Positions 1 through 8,863 of a stretch of DNA of 64,000 bases are shown here, one piece after another (positions within the stretch are counted from its first letter, which is position 1; every line of letters begins with the position of its first letter). The position numbers were made by a program, and so were the translations under genes. The DNA is from Rhodopseudomonas palustris (GTDB taxonomy: Bacteria; Pseudomonadota; Alphaproteobacteria; Rhizobiales; Xanthobacteraceae): positions 141,230-205,229 of the forward strand of contig NZ_QYYD01000008.1 of NCBI RefSeq assembly GCF_003591005.1, written 5' to 3'. Under the pieces are notes generated by a model, which had not been told where the DNA came from, did no database searches, and saw nothing but the letters and a program-made list of their open reading frames with translations.

Positions 1-1
1 G

Positions 2-52
2 ATCGGCGAGAAGGCGGCGGATATGATCAAGGGGGAGATGCGGGCGAATTGA
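2..52 (+). CDS. 3' end of an unknown gene (partial)
   Basis: An open frame runs in from the left edge and ends at a TGA at 50-52, giving a 16-residue C-terminus (IGEKAADMIKGEMRAN). It is a helical, charged tail. The fragment is too short to assign a family. It is followed directly by a block of palindromic repeats, as is usual at 3' ends of genes in this window. Confidence 0.45.
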   Translation: MGEKAADMIKGEMRAN

Positions 53-170
53 GGAGGTTGCTACGACAGAAAGCGGCGAGCCGATGCAACGGGCAGCTTC
101 ACAGATGCAACGAGAGAAGCCGCGAACGGAACAACAAAGAGAAGTCGCAAAGCCCTCTAAGCCCCAGGCA

Positions 171-292
171 CGTCATTCCGCGGCGCTCACGAAGTGAGCG
201 AACCCGGAATCCCGAAATTGGGGCGAAGGCCGGTCGCAGAACGCTGCGAGATTCCGGGTTCACGCAGCTGCGCTGCGTGCCCCGGAATGACC
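171..292. repeat. Palindromic intergenic repeat, family A, copy 1
   Basis: An imperfect inverted repeat begins CGTCATTCC and ends GGAATGAC. It contains internal arms GAACCCGGAATC and GATTCCGGGTTC, so it can fold into a long hairpin with side arms. A second copy follows at 343-460 and a relative lies at 57697-57810. It sits between the 3' ends of two convergent genes and may act as a terminator or mRNA-stabilising element. Confidence 0.8.
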
Positions 293-342
293 GCGGTGGG
301 GGCAGAGAAGTAGCAGACGCCAGTCCGCCCAGCCCCACGCAC

Positions 343-460
343 CGTCATTCCGGGGCGCGCGTAGCGCGAACCCGGAATCTCGATGTTGCGGAAAAGGCCG
401 GTCGCTGAACGCTCCGGGATTCCGGGTTCACGCAGCTGCGCTGCGTGCCCCGGAATGACG
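343..460. repeat. Palindromic intergenic repeat, family A, copy 2
   Basis: This is the same architecture as the copy at 171-292: outer CGTCATTCC/GGAATGACG ends, with inner AACCCGGAATC and GATTCCGGGTT arms. The two copies are separated by about 50 bases and differ mainly in the central loop. No coding signal is credible in 53-552, so the interval is a repeat block downstream of both flanking genes. Confidence 0.8.
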
Positions 461-552
461 TGCTTGGGGCGAGCGAACGAGAGGCTGTGTCGTGACGCGC
501 GCCGCGGCGCCGGCGTCGCAGCGGCCTCGCGCCGCGGCTCCGGCACTACTCG

Positions 553-1314
553 CTACCCCAGCAAGAACCCGCCATCCACCGTCACCACGCTGCCCGTCAT
601 GTACCTCGACGCGTTCGACGACAGCAGCAGGATCGCGCCGTCGAGGTCGGTTTCGTGGCCGACGCGGCGTTGCGGGATGCTCTTGATCAGCTTTTCGCCA
701 GCGGGCGTGGCCCACAGGTCGCGGTTGATGTCGGTGTCGATGTAGCCGGGGGCGAGCGCGTTGACGCGGATGCGCGACGACGCGAGTTCGAGCGCCAGCG
801 CCTTGGTGGCCTGGATGATGCCGGCCTTGGAGATGGCGTAGGGCGAGACGAATTTCAGCACGCTCTGGCCGAGCACCGAGGCGATGTTGACGATGTTGCC
901 GCCCTGCTGCCGGGCGATCATCCGCCGCGCCACTTCGGTGGCGAGGAAATATGCCCCCTTGAGATTGGCGCCGATCACCTTGTCCCAATCGGCCTCGCTG
1001 GTGTCGACCGCGAGCTTCTCGGTGGCGACGCCGGCGTTGTTGATCAGCACGGTGATCGGCCCGAGTGCGGCTTCGGCTTGGTCGAGCGCGCTCGCCATCG
1101 ACGCCAGATCGGTGACGTCCATTTGCACCGCGACGGCGCGGCCGCCTTTATCTTTGATCTCCTGTTCCAGCGCCTTCAGCTTGTCGGTCTGGCGCGCGGC
1201 GAGCATCACGGCGGCGCCGCGCTCGGCGAGCACGCGGGCGAATTGCCGCCCGAGCCCCTGCGAGGCGCCGGTGACCAGAATGACTTCGTTGCTGACGTCG
1301 AACAGTGGATCCAT
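553..1314 (-). CDS. SDR family oxidoreductase (FabG-like)
   Basis: A 253-residue classical short-chain dehydrogenase, a family that uses NAD(P)H for reversible oxidation of hydroxyl or keto substrates. It shows the cofactor motif TGASQGLG near residue 17, the NNAG motif, and the catalytic YAISK (YxxxK) followed by the usual RVNALAPG stretch. The C-terminal VTVDGGFLLG is typical of 3-oxoacyl-ACP reductase-like SDRs. It is divergent from the SDR at 1423, with about 108 bases between the two starts. The substrate cannot be told from sequence; a fatty-acyl or polyol substrate is possible. Confidence 0.88.
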   Translation of the reverse strand: MDPLFDVSNEVILVTGASQGLGRQFARVLAERGAAVMLAARQTDKLKALEQEIKDKGGRAVAVQMDVTDLASMASALDQAEAALGPITVLINNAGVATEKLAVDTSEADWDKVIGANLKGAYFLATEVARRMIARQQGGNIVNIASVLGQSVLKFVSPYAISKAGIIQATKALALELASSRIRVNALAPGYIDTDINRDLWATPAGEKLIKSIPQRRVGHETDLDGAILLLSSNASRYMTGSVVTVDGGFLLG

Positions 1315-1422
1315 GCCGCGTTTCCCGGTGATGCGTTATGCGTTGCCCTCCCCTTACCATGCCGGACCGGGATGGCTAGAGTGCCGGCCGCATCGACATC
1401 GCCAAGCATCCGGGAGTGAAAC

Positions 1423-2205
1423 GTGGATCTGGGAATCAAAGGCCGCCGCGCGCTGGTGTGCGCATCGAGCAAGGGACTGGGGCGCGCCTGCGCCGAGGCG
1501 CTCGCCGCCGAGGGCGTGCATGTGACGATGACGGCGCGCGGCGCCGAAGCGCTCGCGGAGGCCGCCGCCGCGCTGCGCAAGGCTTATCCGGACGTCGAGA
1601 TCCTGGAAGTCGCCGGCGACATCACCACGCCGGAGGGCCGCGCCGCGGCGCTGCAGGCCTGTCCCGAGCCCGACATCCTGGTCAACAACGCCGGCGGCCC
1701 GCCGCCCGGCAATTTCCGCGATTGGACCCGCGACGACTGGATCAAGGCACTCGACGCCAACATGCTGACGCCGATCGAGCTGATCAAGGCGACCGTCGAC
1801 AAGATGATCGAGCGCAAGTTCGGCCGCATCGTCAACATCACCTCGGCTGCCGTGAAGGCGCCGATCGACGTGCTCGGCCTGTCCAATGGCGCACGCACCG
1901 GCCTCACCGGCTTCGTCGCCGGCCTGTCGCGCAAGACGGTGCGGCACAATGTGACGATCAATGCGCTGCTGCCCGGCCCGTTCGACACCGACCGGCTGCG
2001 CGGCGTCTCCGCCGGTCAGGCCAAGGCGTCAGGCGTACCGGTCGAGCAGATCCTGCAGACCCGGATGAACGAGAACCCCGCCGGCCGGTTCGGCGACCCG
2101 GAGGAATTCGGCCTCGCCTGCGCGTTCCTGTGCGGCGCGCGCTCGGGCTACATCACCGGGCAGAACATCCTGCTCGACGGCGGCGCCTTCCCCGGCACGC
2201 TCTGA
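1423..2205 (+). CDS. Atypical SDR protein lacking the YxxxK catalytic pair
   Basis: A 260-residue protein with the SDR fold: a nucleotide-binding region CASSKGLG near residue 13, VNNAGG near residue 88 and the C-terminal GQNILLDGG. Where classical SDRs carry YxxxK it has SNGAR at 154-158, so the general acid/base Tyr and the Lys are both replaced; a Ser in the NITSAA stretch is kept. It may therefore bind a nucleotide without the usual chemistry, or use another mechanism. The start follows a GAAAC stretch just upstream and lies 108 bases from the divergent SDR gene. Annotation as a plain 3-oxoacyl-ACP reductase would be an over-call. Confidence 0.85.
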   Translation: MDLGIKGRRALVCASSKGLGRACAEALAAEGVHVTMTARGAEALAEAAAALRKAYPDVEILEVAGDITTPEGRAAALQACPEPDILVNNAGGPPPGNFRDWTRDDWIKALDANMLTPIELIKATVDKMIERKFGRIVNITSAAVKAPIDVLGLSNGARTGLTGFVAGLSRKTVRHNVTINALLPGPFDTDRLRGVSAGQAKASGVPVEQILQTRMNENPAGRFGDPEEFGLACAFLCGARSGYITGQNILLDGGAFPGTL

Positions 2206-2223
2206 GCGCGCCTGCCCGCGACG

Positions 2224-2853
2224 TCAGACCCTGGAGGCCGTCATCACGATGCGGACCAGATCGGTGGCGTTGCGGGCGCCGAGCTTCTTCATGATGTTGG
2301 CGCGGTGATACTCGATCGTGCGCGGGCTGATGCCGAGCTGACGGCCCGCCTCCTTGTTGGTGTTGCCGGATGCAAACAGCTCCAGCACCTCGCGCTCGCG
2401 CAGCGTCAGCGGTTCCTTGCCGGGGAATTTATAGGACGGCGCCTTGGCGGTCTTCCCGGGATCGCGGCGGCGCTGGAACGCTTCGATCGCCTCCTCGACG
2501 CGGCTGACGATCTCCTTGCCGCGAAACGGCTTCTCGATGAAATCGAGCGCACCGTTTTTGATGGCGTTGACCGCCATCGCGATGTCGCCCTTGCCGGAAA
2601 TCATGAAGATCGGTGCGGGATAATCCTCTGCGTGCAGTTCCGCCAGGATATCGAGGCCGGACCGGCCGGGGATATGCACGTCGAGCAGGATACAGGCCGG
2701 GCTGCGGCTGCGCGCGACCGCGAGAAGTGATTCGCCGTCGGCGAAACAGATCACCTCGTAGCCGGCAGCCGACAGAACGATCGAGAGGGTTTCGCGCACG
2801 GCCGGATCGTCATCGACGACAAAAACCTCCCCTCCTGACGATGCCTCATTCAT
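2224..2853 (-). CDS. FixJ/NarL-type two-component response regulator
   Basis: A 209-residue regulator with a receiver domain (about residues 8-125; acidic pocket VDDD, phosphoacceptor D58 in LLDVHIPG, Lys in EKPF) and a LuxR-type helix-turn-helix (LTLREREVLELFASG onwards, recognition helix near SPRTIEYHRANIMKKL). The layout is that of FixJ. No sensor kinase gene is adjacent, so it is either an orphan or partnered in trans. It converges on the upstream SDR gene, with 18 bases between the ends. Confidence 0.9.
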   Translation of the reverse strand: MNEASSGGEVFVVDDDPAVRETLSIVLSAAGYEVICFADGESLLAVARSRSPACILLDVHIPGRSGLDILAELHAEDYPAPIFMISGKGDIAMAVNAIKNGALDFIEKPFRGKEIVSRVEEAIEAFQRRRDPGKTAKAPSYKFPGKEPLTLREREVLELFASGNTNKEAGRQLGISPRTIEYHRANIMKKLGARNATDLVRIVMTASRV

Positions 2854-3447
2854 CGGTCGACCTCCAAACGGCTGCGAAAAACGCGCCTGACAACACCAGC
2901 CCTCGTATTGATAAGACTCAGCAACGACACGCTCAGAGCAACCAAATCAATTGGAACACGAACAGACAACACCAGCGGTGCTATCTGCTTCCGCTGTTAT
3001 TGCGCGGAGCGATCTTGCGTGAAAAGCAGGGAGTGGGAACTCACGGCCCGAAATCCAGAACCGCCATCGCGCGACGCACAACTCATCGATTAAGATATTC
3101 ATGAACAAGCAACTCTTCTTCGCATAACACCAGGAGGCGGACTCGAGCAAGCTTAGCTGTTCGCACACGGCTGTTCCGGGTGGATAACTGGTGCGGTCGT
3201 TGCGATGGACCGACTTTGGCTGCTGCGGGGCATCGGCTGTCAGCCCGGCTACGGCTTCAATACCCGCGCCGTCACTGCAGTCGCCCCGCTCAAGACCGGA
3301 GGCCGACCGATTAGGTGGCGCATCATCGCCGGGTATTTGGCGACCACCTTCGGCCGGTCCAATCATCGAGAACATTGTCGGCCTATTCCCCAAATCGCAT
3401 ACGCGAAGGTGTGCTGGCGCCATGGGCAAGTTTTCTGCCGCCAAACG
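2854..3447. other. 594-base gap without a supported gene
   Basis: No open frame here has both a convincing ribosome-binding site and recognisable domains. A 165-codon frame on the minus strand (2947-3444) has no family features and scattered cysteines and prolines, as expected by chance. The stretch around 2880-3180 is visibly less GC-rich than its surroundings, which suits promoter DNA or decayed sequence upstream of the regulator at 2224-2853. Confidence 0.4.
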
Positions 3448-3762
3448 TCACGTATCGCGATCGTCTCGTCCCCCAGCCCGGCCGGGCTTGCTCCTGGTGT
3501 TGAGGAAACGCACGTCGATTTCAGAGCCGTTGACGCGGATCAGTTCACAACGCCGATACGCCAGGCCGGTCGACGACAGCAGCAGGAAGAACTCCTTGAG
3601 GTTGAGCCCTTCGATGGAGCCCTCGAGTTCGAGTTCCGCCTCGTTGTTCGATACCGATTTGAGCACACAGCTCCGCCGCCACGTGCCGTCGATGCCCATG
3701 ATCCAGACAGGGTAGCCACGGCCGAACACCACACGATCGGCACCGACAGTCTCCGAGGTCAA
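3448..3762 (-). CDS. PilZ-like domain protein with degenerate c-di-GMP motifs
   Basis: A 104-residue protein resembling the small PilZ proteins common in Bradyrhizobium relatives. Conserved features are the WRRSCVLKSVS stretch (residues 28-38), an acidic beta strand region and the YRRCELIRVNGSEIDVRFL ending. The canonical PilZ c-di-GMP motifs RxxxR and (D/N)xSxxG are not intact (VSNNEAELEL replaces the second), so ligand binding is doubtful. The start chosen is TTG at 3760-3762, because a strong GGAGGG lies 6-7 bases upstream on the minus strand. It follows the cheR remnant by 13 bases in the same direction. Confidence 0.7.
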   Translation of the reverse strand: MTSETVGADRVVFGRGYPVWIMGIDGTWRRSCVLKSVSNNEAELELEGSIEGLNLKEFFLLLSSTGLAYRRCELIRVNGSEIDVRFLNTRSKPGRAGGRDDRDT

Positions 3763-3775
3763 TCCGAGCCCTCCA

Positions 3776-4237
3776 TCACCGGCCGAAGGTACTCATCGGT
3801 TTCACCCCACCGGCACGACCGGACGCAGCGGCCGAACTCGCATTCGGCAGATCGACGCCGCGACGCGTCGGGCAGACCTTGTAGCTGTCGGGCAGGCCGA
3901 CCATCGTCTGCGCTGCACCGAGCGACAGGCACCACCGGATTCGCAGACGACGCCGTCCGGCACGCATCAATTCCGGGCGTACGCCGTCGTTGACATGATC
4001 GAACGGCGTCTTGTCGCGGAAAGCGCGGATCTCGTTGCTGATAATCGCTTCGACCACGCAATGGATCAGCGTCTCCGGGCGATCCTTTATCTTCCGGACA
4101 AGTTCGCTGATACACGGCACGCCAATCCGGCGGGCGAGCAGCAGCAGCCGGCTCTCCAGCCGAGAATACGTGTCGGCCGGCAGCATCAGGCCGGAGCGAC
4201 CGTTCAGTGCTTTTTGCAGATTGTCGAGTGGGGTCAT
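3776..4237 (-). pseudogene. Truncated cheR-like chemotaxis methyltransferase remnant
   Basis: The 153-residue frame starts MTPLDNLQKAL and matches the CheR N-terminal domain and the beginning of its SAM-dependent methyltransferase domain: RLLLLARRIG, VVEAIISNEIRAFRDKTPFDHV (CheR: alt.tNEt.FfRd..pF) and RRRLRIRWCLSLGAAQ (normally RIWsAacStGqE). The SAM motif is damaged and the remaining ~120 residues of a normal ~270-residue CheR are missing, replaced by a non-homologous tail. Intact CheR methylates glutamates on chemoreceptors. This copy is very unlikely to be active. Confidence 0.65.
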
Positions 4238-4942
4238 GCGAAGCCTCGCAGGCACGGTCGCGCCCCGCGGATGGCGGAGAAGCGGATGCGTCGGGCTGCG
4301 CTCTGCGGCTGGGCTTCGACCCCACCCTGCGGTCGCGCGGTCCGCCGGTCCGACGCGGGCGCCGGCGCGATCTCCAAGCCCAGCCAACCGGCCGGCTCCG
4401 CGATGCACGTCGACCTGGTCAACCTCAAAGCGCCTTTCTCGACTGTCCGGCTGCGGCCGGATGACCGCCTTGATCCGAAACTCACTGACGTTCGCTGTAG
4501 CGCGGCAGACCTTCACTCTCGTTAATTTTGCGCTCGAAGCCTTACCCGCGTAGTCCAAACGAGGCCCGACGGCTAAGCCGGAGATTGTCGCCGATCGCTT
4601 TTCGGGTAAATGCTTCAATTTTCGAATATGCGATTGATCGCACGCATCGCTATGCTGCGCCAGTCGGCGTGGCCAGGCTGCAATTTTAGTTGCGAGCGGA
4701 GCGCGGGCCGCAGACGTCGCGCGACCAATGGACGACCGGCAGGCCGGGGACGTTACCGCGCAGAGAGGCCGGCGGGATGCGCAGCGAGGCGAGGCCTCGT
4801 CGCGCGCTTTCATCGGCCCGCCCCCTTTGACGCATTGCGGGCGCAGGCTCAGCATTCCGTCGCCCGAGTGAGGCTCCGCGCCTCATGCTGCGGTAGACGG
4901 CGGCTAATCAGTTCGCCGGCTATGCCACCGAGCGATCGCGGC
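4238..4942. other. 705-base gap without a supported gene
   Basis: Frames on both strands are open because of the GC bias, but none has family motifs or a good ribosome-binding site. The minus-strand frame continuous with the cheR remnant (up to 4855) has no chemotaxis-like sequence upstream of 4237. The region probably holds decayed chemotaxis-locus DNA plus the terminator of the phosphoketolase gene. Confidence 0.35.
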
Positions 4943-7297
4943 TTAGCCCTGCCAGCGCCAGTCGCGTACCTCCGGCATGTCGTCGCCGTGCTCGGCGATG
5001 TACAGCTTGTGCCGCTGCATCGTCGACCAGTAGCGCGCGGTCGCGGCTTCGACCTCACTGGCGAGGCGGGGGATCCGACGGATTGCATCCAGCGCCAGGC
5101 GGTAACGATCGAGGTCGTTCAGCACCACCATGTCGAACGGTGTTGTGGTACTGCCCTCCTCCTTGTAGCCGCGCACATGGATGTTGAAGTGATTGCGCCG
5201 GCGATAGGTCAGCCGGTGGATCAGCCACGGATAGCCGTGATAGGCGAAGATCACCGGCTTGTCGGTGGTGAACATCTCGTCGAAGCGGCGGTCGTCGAAG
5301 CCGTGCGGGTGCTCGGAGCTCGGCTGCAGCACCATCAGGTCGACCACGTTGACGACGCGGATGCGGATGTCCGGCACGTATTGGCGCAACAGCGTGACGG
5401 CCGCCAGCGTCTCCACCGTCGGCACGTCGCCGGCGCAGGCCATCACGACATCTGGATCGCCGTCGTCATTGCTGGCCCATTCCCACACGCCGGCGCCGGC
5501 CGAGCAGTGACGGACCGCATCGTCCATGTCGAGCCACTGCCATTCCGGCTGCTTGCCGGCCACGATGACGTTGACGTAGTTGCGACTGCGCAGGCAGTGA
5601 TCCGCCACCGACAGCAGCGTGTTGGCGTCCGGCGGCAGATAGACCCGGACCACGCTGGCCTTCTTGTTGAGGACGTGGTCGATGAAGCCGGGGTCCTGAT
5701 GCGAGAAGCCGTTGTGATCCTGCCGCCAGACATGCGACGTCAGCAGGTAGTTCAGCGAGGCGATCGGCCGCCGCCACGGGATCGACGCGCACGCCTTCAG
5801 CCATTTGGCGTGCTGGTTGAACATCGAGTCGACGATGTGGATGAAGGCCTCGTAGCACGAGAACAGGCCGTGACGTCCGGTCAGCAGGTAGCCCTCGAGC
5901 CAGCCCTGGCACAGATGCTCGCTCAGCACCTCCATCACCCGGCCGTTCGGACCAAGCGCGACATCGACGCTTTCGATATCCGCCATCCATTCCTTATCGG
6001 TGACTTCGAGGACGCCGTCGAGCCGGTTCGAGGCGGTCTCGTCGGGCCCGAACAGCCGGAAGTTCTGGGTCTCGAGATTATCTCGCATCACGTCGCGCAG
6101 GAAGCTGCCGAGGACGCGCGTTGCTTCCGCCTTGACGGAGCCCGGCGCCGATAGCGCGACCGCGTAGTCGCGGAAGTCCGGCATCGACAGCGGCTGCAGC
6201 AGTTCACCGCCATTGGCGTGCGGATTGGCGCCCATCCGGCGATGGCCGGTCGGCGCCAGCGCCGCAAGCTCGTCGCGGAAGCGGCCGTTCGCATCGAAGA
6301 GTTCGTCGGGCCGGTAGCTGCGAAGCCACTCCTCCAGCAGCGTGATGTGTTCGGGGGTGTTGAAATTGGCGATCGGCACCTGATGCGCCCGCCAGGTGCC
6401 CTCCACCGGCTTGCCGTCGACCTGCTTCGGCCCGGTCCAGCCCTTCGGCGTCCGCATGATGATCATCGGCCAGCGCGGCCGCGCGGTGACGCCTTCATGC
6501 CTCGCCGCCGCATGGATCGCGCGGATATCGGTCAACGACTTCTCCAGCGCCGCGGCGAGCGAATGATGCACGATCGCCGGATCGTCGCCCTCGACGACGA
6601 TCGGCTCGTAGCCGTAGCCGCGCATCAGATCGGTCAATTCCTGCCGGCTGATCCGCGCCAGCACCGTCGGGTTGGCGATCTTGAAGCCGTTGAGATGCAG
6701 GATCGGCAGCACGGCGCCGTCGCGCGCCGGATTGAGGAATTTGTTGGAGTGCCAGCTCGTCGCCAGCGCGCCGGTCTCGGCCTCGCCGTCTCCGACCACG
6801 CAGGCGACGATCAGATCCGGATTGTCGAACGCCGCCCCATAGGCATGCGCCAGCGAGTAGCCGAGCTCACCGCCCTCGTGGATCGAGCCGGGAGTTTCCG
6901 GAGACACATGGCTCGGCACCCCGCCCGGCCACGAGAACTGCCGAAACAGCCGCTGTAGACCATTGCTGTTGCGCTCGATCGCCGGATAGCGCTCGGTATA
7001 GGAGCCTTCGAGATAGGAATTCGCCACCAGCCCGGGACCGCCATGGCCGGGACCGATGATATAGATCATATCAAGATTGTGCGCGGTGATCATCCGGTTG
7101 AGATGCACATAAAGCAGGTTCAGTCCCGGTGTCGTGCCCCAATGGCCGAGCAGCCGCGGCTTGAGATGCTCGAGCCGCAGCGGCTCCTGCAGAAGCGGGT
7201 TGTCCTGCAGATAGATCTGCCCGACCGACAAGTAGTTCGCGGCCCGCCAATAGGCGTCCATCTTCTGCATCAACTCGTTTGACAACACGTCCGACAT
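4943..7297 (-). CDS. xfp: Phosphoketolase (xylulose-5-phosphate/fructose-6-phosphate)
   Basis: A 784-residue thiamine-diphosphate enzyme that cleaves xylulose-5-P (and usually fructose-6-P) with phosphate to acetyl-phosphate plus a C3/C4 sugar phosphate. Family motifs are clear: [10 protein letters not shown] (50-59), IGPGHGGPG (81-89), [18 protein letters not shown] (about 132-149) and the ThDP site [10 protein letters not shown] (167-176). Length fits the family. The ATG at 7295-7297 has GGAG 8 bases upstream; an upstream extension to 7411 lacks homology and was left out. It is divergent from the BON gene across a 324-base region containing two FixK-type boxes, suggesting induction at low oxygen, where acetyl-phosphate would give ATP through acetate kinase. 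Confidence 0.95.
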   Translation of the reverse strand: MSDVLSNELMQKMDAYWRAANYLSVGQIYLQDNPLLQEPLRLEHLKPRLLGHWGTTPGLNLLYVHLNRMITAHNLDMIYIIGPGHGGPGLVANSYLEGSYTERYPAIERNSNGLQRLFRQFSWPGGVPSHVSPETPGSIHEGGELGYSLAHAYGAAFDNPDLIVACVVGDGEAETGALATSWHSNKFLNPARDGAVLPILHLNGFKIANPTVLARISRQELTDLMRGYGYEPIVVEGDDPAIVHHSLAAALEKSLTDIRAIHAAARHEGVTARPRWPMIIMRTPKGWTGPKQVDGKPVEGTWRAHQVPIANFNTPEHITLLEEWLRSYRPDELFDANGRFRDELAALAPTGHRRMGANPHANGGELLQPLSMPDFRDYAVALSAPGSVKAEATRVLGSFLRDVMRDNLETQNFRLFGPDETASNRLDGVLEVTDKEWMADIESVDVALGPNGRVMEVLSEHLCQGWLEGYLLTGRHGLFSCYEAFIHIVDSMFNQHAKWLKACASIPWRRPIASLNYLLTSHVWRQDHNGFSHQDPGFIDHVLNKKASVVRVYLPPDANTLLSVADHCLRSRNYVNVIVAGKQPEWQWLDMDDAVRHCSAGAGVWEWASNDDGDPDVVMACAGDVPTVETLAAVTLLRQYVPDIRIRVVNVVDLMVLQPSSEHPHGFDDRRFDEMFTTDKPVIFAYHGYPWLIHRLTYRRRNHFNIHVRGYKEEGSTTTPFDMVVLNDLDRYRLALDAIRRIPRLASEVEAATARYWSTMQRHKLYIAEHGDDMPEVRDWRWQG

Positions 7298-7511
7298 CGC
7301 TTTCTCCGCCTCTGCATTCCACCGCGCCGGCGCACGGAGCGCCGCCGACCTTCCGCTGGTCGAGCCACTACGTCCGAGTTCGCGACGGCAAGTGTCAGCA
7401 GGAGGTGACATTGCCGCATGCGAACGGAACGCATTGCAAGGCCCGGACCATCCCGGAGATGGTCGACGAGGGAATTGTTGAGATTACGGCGATGAAACCA
7501 TGATGACAGGT

Positions 7512-7525
7512 TTGACGCAGATCAA
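7512..7525. promoter_or_regulatory. FixK/FNR-type box (TTGACGCAGATCAA)
   Basis: Matches the TTGA-N6-TCAA pattern of the FixK/FNR/AadR family. It lies about 104 bases before the BON-protein ATG and 215 bases before the phosphoketolase start, in the divergent region. A second, better palindrome is 18 bases downstream. Confidence 0.65.
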
Positions 7526-7543
7526 CCACGGCGTCGCATTCCG

Positions 7544-7557
7544 TTGATTGGGATCAA
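7544..7557. promoter_or_regulatory. FixK/FNR-type box (TTGATTGGGATCAA)
   Basis: A perfect TTGAT-N4-ATCAA palindrome centred about 71 bases before the BON-protein ATG. This spacing fits a class II FNR/FixK activator site at about -40 of a short-leader transcript. Confidence 0.75.
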
Positions 7558-7621
7558 TGTGTTTGACCTTCAACCACGGAAGATGCCGCGCGTTCGCGCA
7601 GCGGAACTTCAGAGGCCAAGC

Positions 7622-8272
7622 ATGTCTGAGTCCCAGCTCCGTCAAAGCATCCTTGACGAGTTCGAGTTCGATCCCAGCTTCAACAGCGGACATATCAACG
7701 TCGCTGTCGAACGCGACGTCGTGATCCTCACCGGTTACGTGATCAGTTATGCCGAGAAGCTTGCGGCGATCGCGGCGACACGCCGCGTCAAGGGCGTGCA
7801 CGCGATTTCGGAGCACATCGAGGTTCGCTATCCTTTCACCAAGACGGCGGACGATCGCATCGCGCAGCGCGCGGTCGATATTCTCGACTGGAATGTGCTG
7901 GTGCCGGCCAGCTCGATCGACGTCCAGGTGGAGGATGGCTGGCTGACGCTGAGCGGCCGGGTCGATTGGCACTACGAACGTGCCGCGGCCGAGGATGATG
8001 TCCGCAAGCTCGTCGGCGTCGTCGGCGTCACCAACAACATCGTCATCAACAACCCGATCGACGATCATACGCAGATCAGGGCCTGTCTGGAATCCGCGCT
8101 CGAACGTCACGCCGAAATCGCCTCGAAGGGCATTCGCGTCACGGTGAAGAACGGCAACATGGTCGTGCTTGAAGGCAGCGTCGAGACCTGGGACGAACGC
8201 CGCGCCGCCCAGAATGCGGCCTGGTCGACCCCTGGCGTGGCGGCGGTCGACGATCGGCTGATGATCAGCTGA
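7622..8272 (+). CDS. Triple BON-domain protein
   Basis: A 216-residue protein built of three consecutive BON domains (roughly 1-70, 71-140 and 141-216). Each carries the hydrophobic V.L.G.V pattern, for example VVILTGYVISYAEK, GWLTLSGRVDWHYE and MVVLEGSVETWDE. BON domains bind lipid or hydrophobic ligands and are common in osmotic and envelope-stress proteins. No signal peptide is visible, so a cytoplasmic location is likely, as for similar three-BON proteins. The ATG at 7622 is preceded by AGAGG. Two FixK-type boxes lie upstream. It is divergent from phosphoketolase, a linkage suggesting a shared anaerobic or stress regulon. Confidence 0.88.
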   Translation: MSESQLRQSILDEFEFDPSFNSGHINVAVERDVVILTGYVISYAEKLAAIAATRRVKGVHAISEHIEVRYPFTKTADDRIAQRAVDILDWNVLVPASSIDVQVEDGWLTLSGRVDWHYERAAAEDDVRKLVGVVGVTNNIVINNPIDDHTQIRACLESALERHAEIASKGIRVTVKNGNMVVLEGSVETWDERRAAQNAAWSTPGVAAVDDRLMIS

Positions 8273-8348
8273 TCGTCGGCACACTTTTAGGCCTCGACAT
8301 CCGCTTGCGTCATTACGAACCAACGGGTCGGCGCTCTATTTAAACCCC

Positions 8349-8847
8349 GGCGTCTCCCCGTCATTGCGAGGAGCGAAGCGACGAAGCAATCCAGCGCAGT
8401 GCTCGGCGCTGTGGATTGCTTCGCTGCGCTCGCAATGACGGGGAGAGGCTTTCGCTTTGGAAGATCGGACCAATCGCCTGACGTGAATTGATCGCCTGAC
8501 GTGAGGTGATTGTCGGCGCCCGATTTCACCTCCGGCGTCTCCCCGTCATTGCGAGGAGCGAAGCGACGAAGCAATCCAGCGCAGTGCTCGGCGCTGGATT
8601 GCTTCGCTGCGCTCGCAATGACGGGGAGAGGCTTTCGCTTTGGAAGATCGGACCAATCGGCTGACGTGAGTTGATTGCCTGACGTGAGTTGATTGCCGGC
8701 GCCCGATTTCACCTCCGACGTCTCCCCGTCATTGCGAGGAGCACCCGGATCGGCGCTTTGCGCCGTCCGGGCACAGGCTCCGCGACGAAGCAATCCAGCT
8801 CCGGGCTCGGCGCTATGGATTGCTTCGCTGCGCTCGCAATGACGGGG
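8349..8847. repeat. Tandem array of three ~184-base units with family B palindromes
   Basis: Each unit begins with CGTCTCCCCGTCATTGCGAG and contains a palindrome closing with CTCGCAATGACGGGG (8356-8443, 8541-8626, 8724-8847). Units 1 and 2 are near-identical including the linker (about 185-base period). Unit 3 has an extra ~40-base GC hairpin within its left arm. The array lies between the convergent BON and kinase genes and fills the 590-base gap. No gene is supported inside it. Confidence 0.85.
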
Positions 8848-8863
8848 GAGGTCTTACTTACAC

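Noticed and set aside
2947..3444. A 165-codon minus-strand frame
   Set aside because: No ribosome-binding site, no domain, scattered Cys and Pro. Better explained as chance.
4610..6154. A 514-codon plus-strand frame
   Set aside because: Most of it is antisense to phosphoketolase; the rest is Arg/Cys-rich without homology.
8349..8847. CRISPR array
   Set aside because: The units are palindromic ~184-base tandem copies with near-identical linkers, not short direct repeats with variable spacers, and no cas gene is near.
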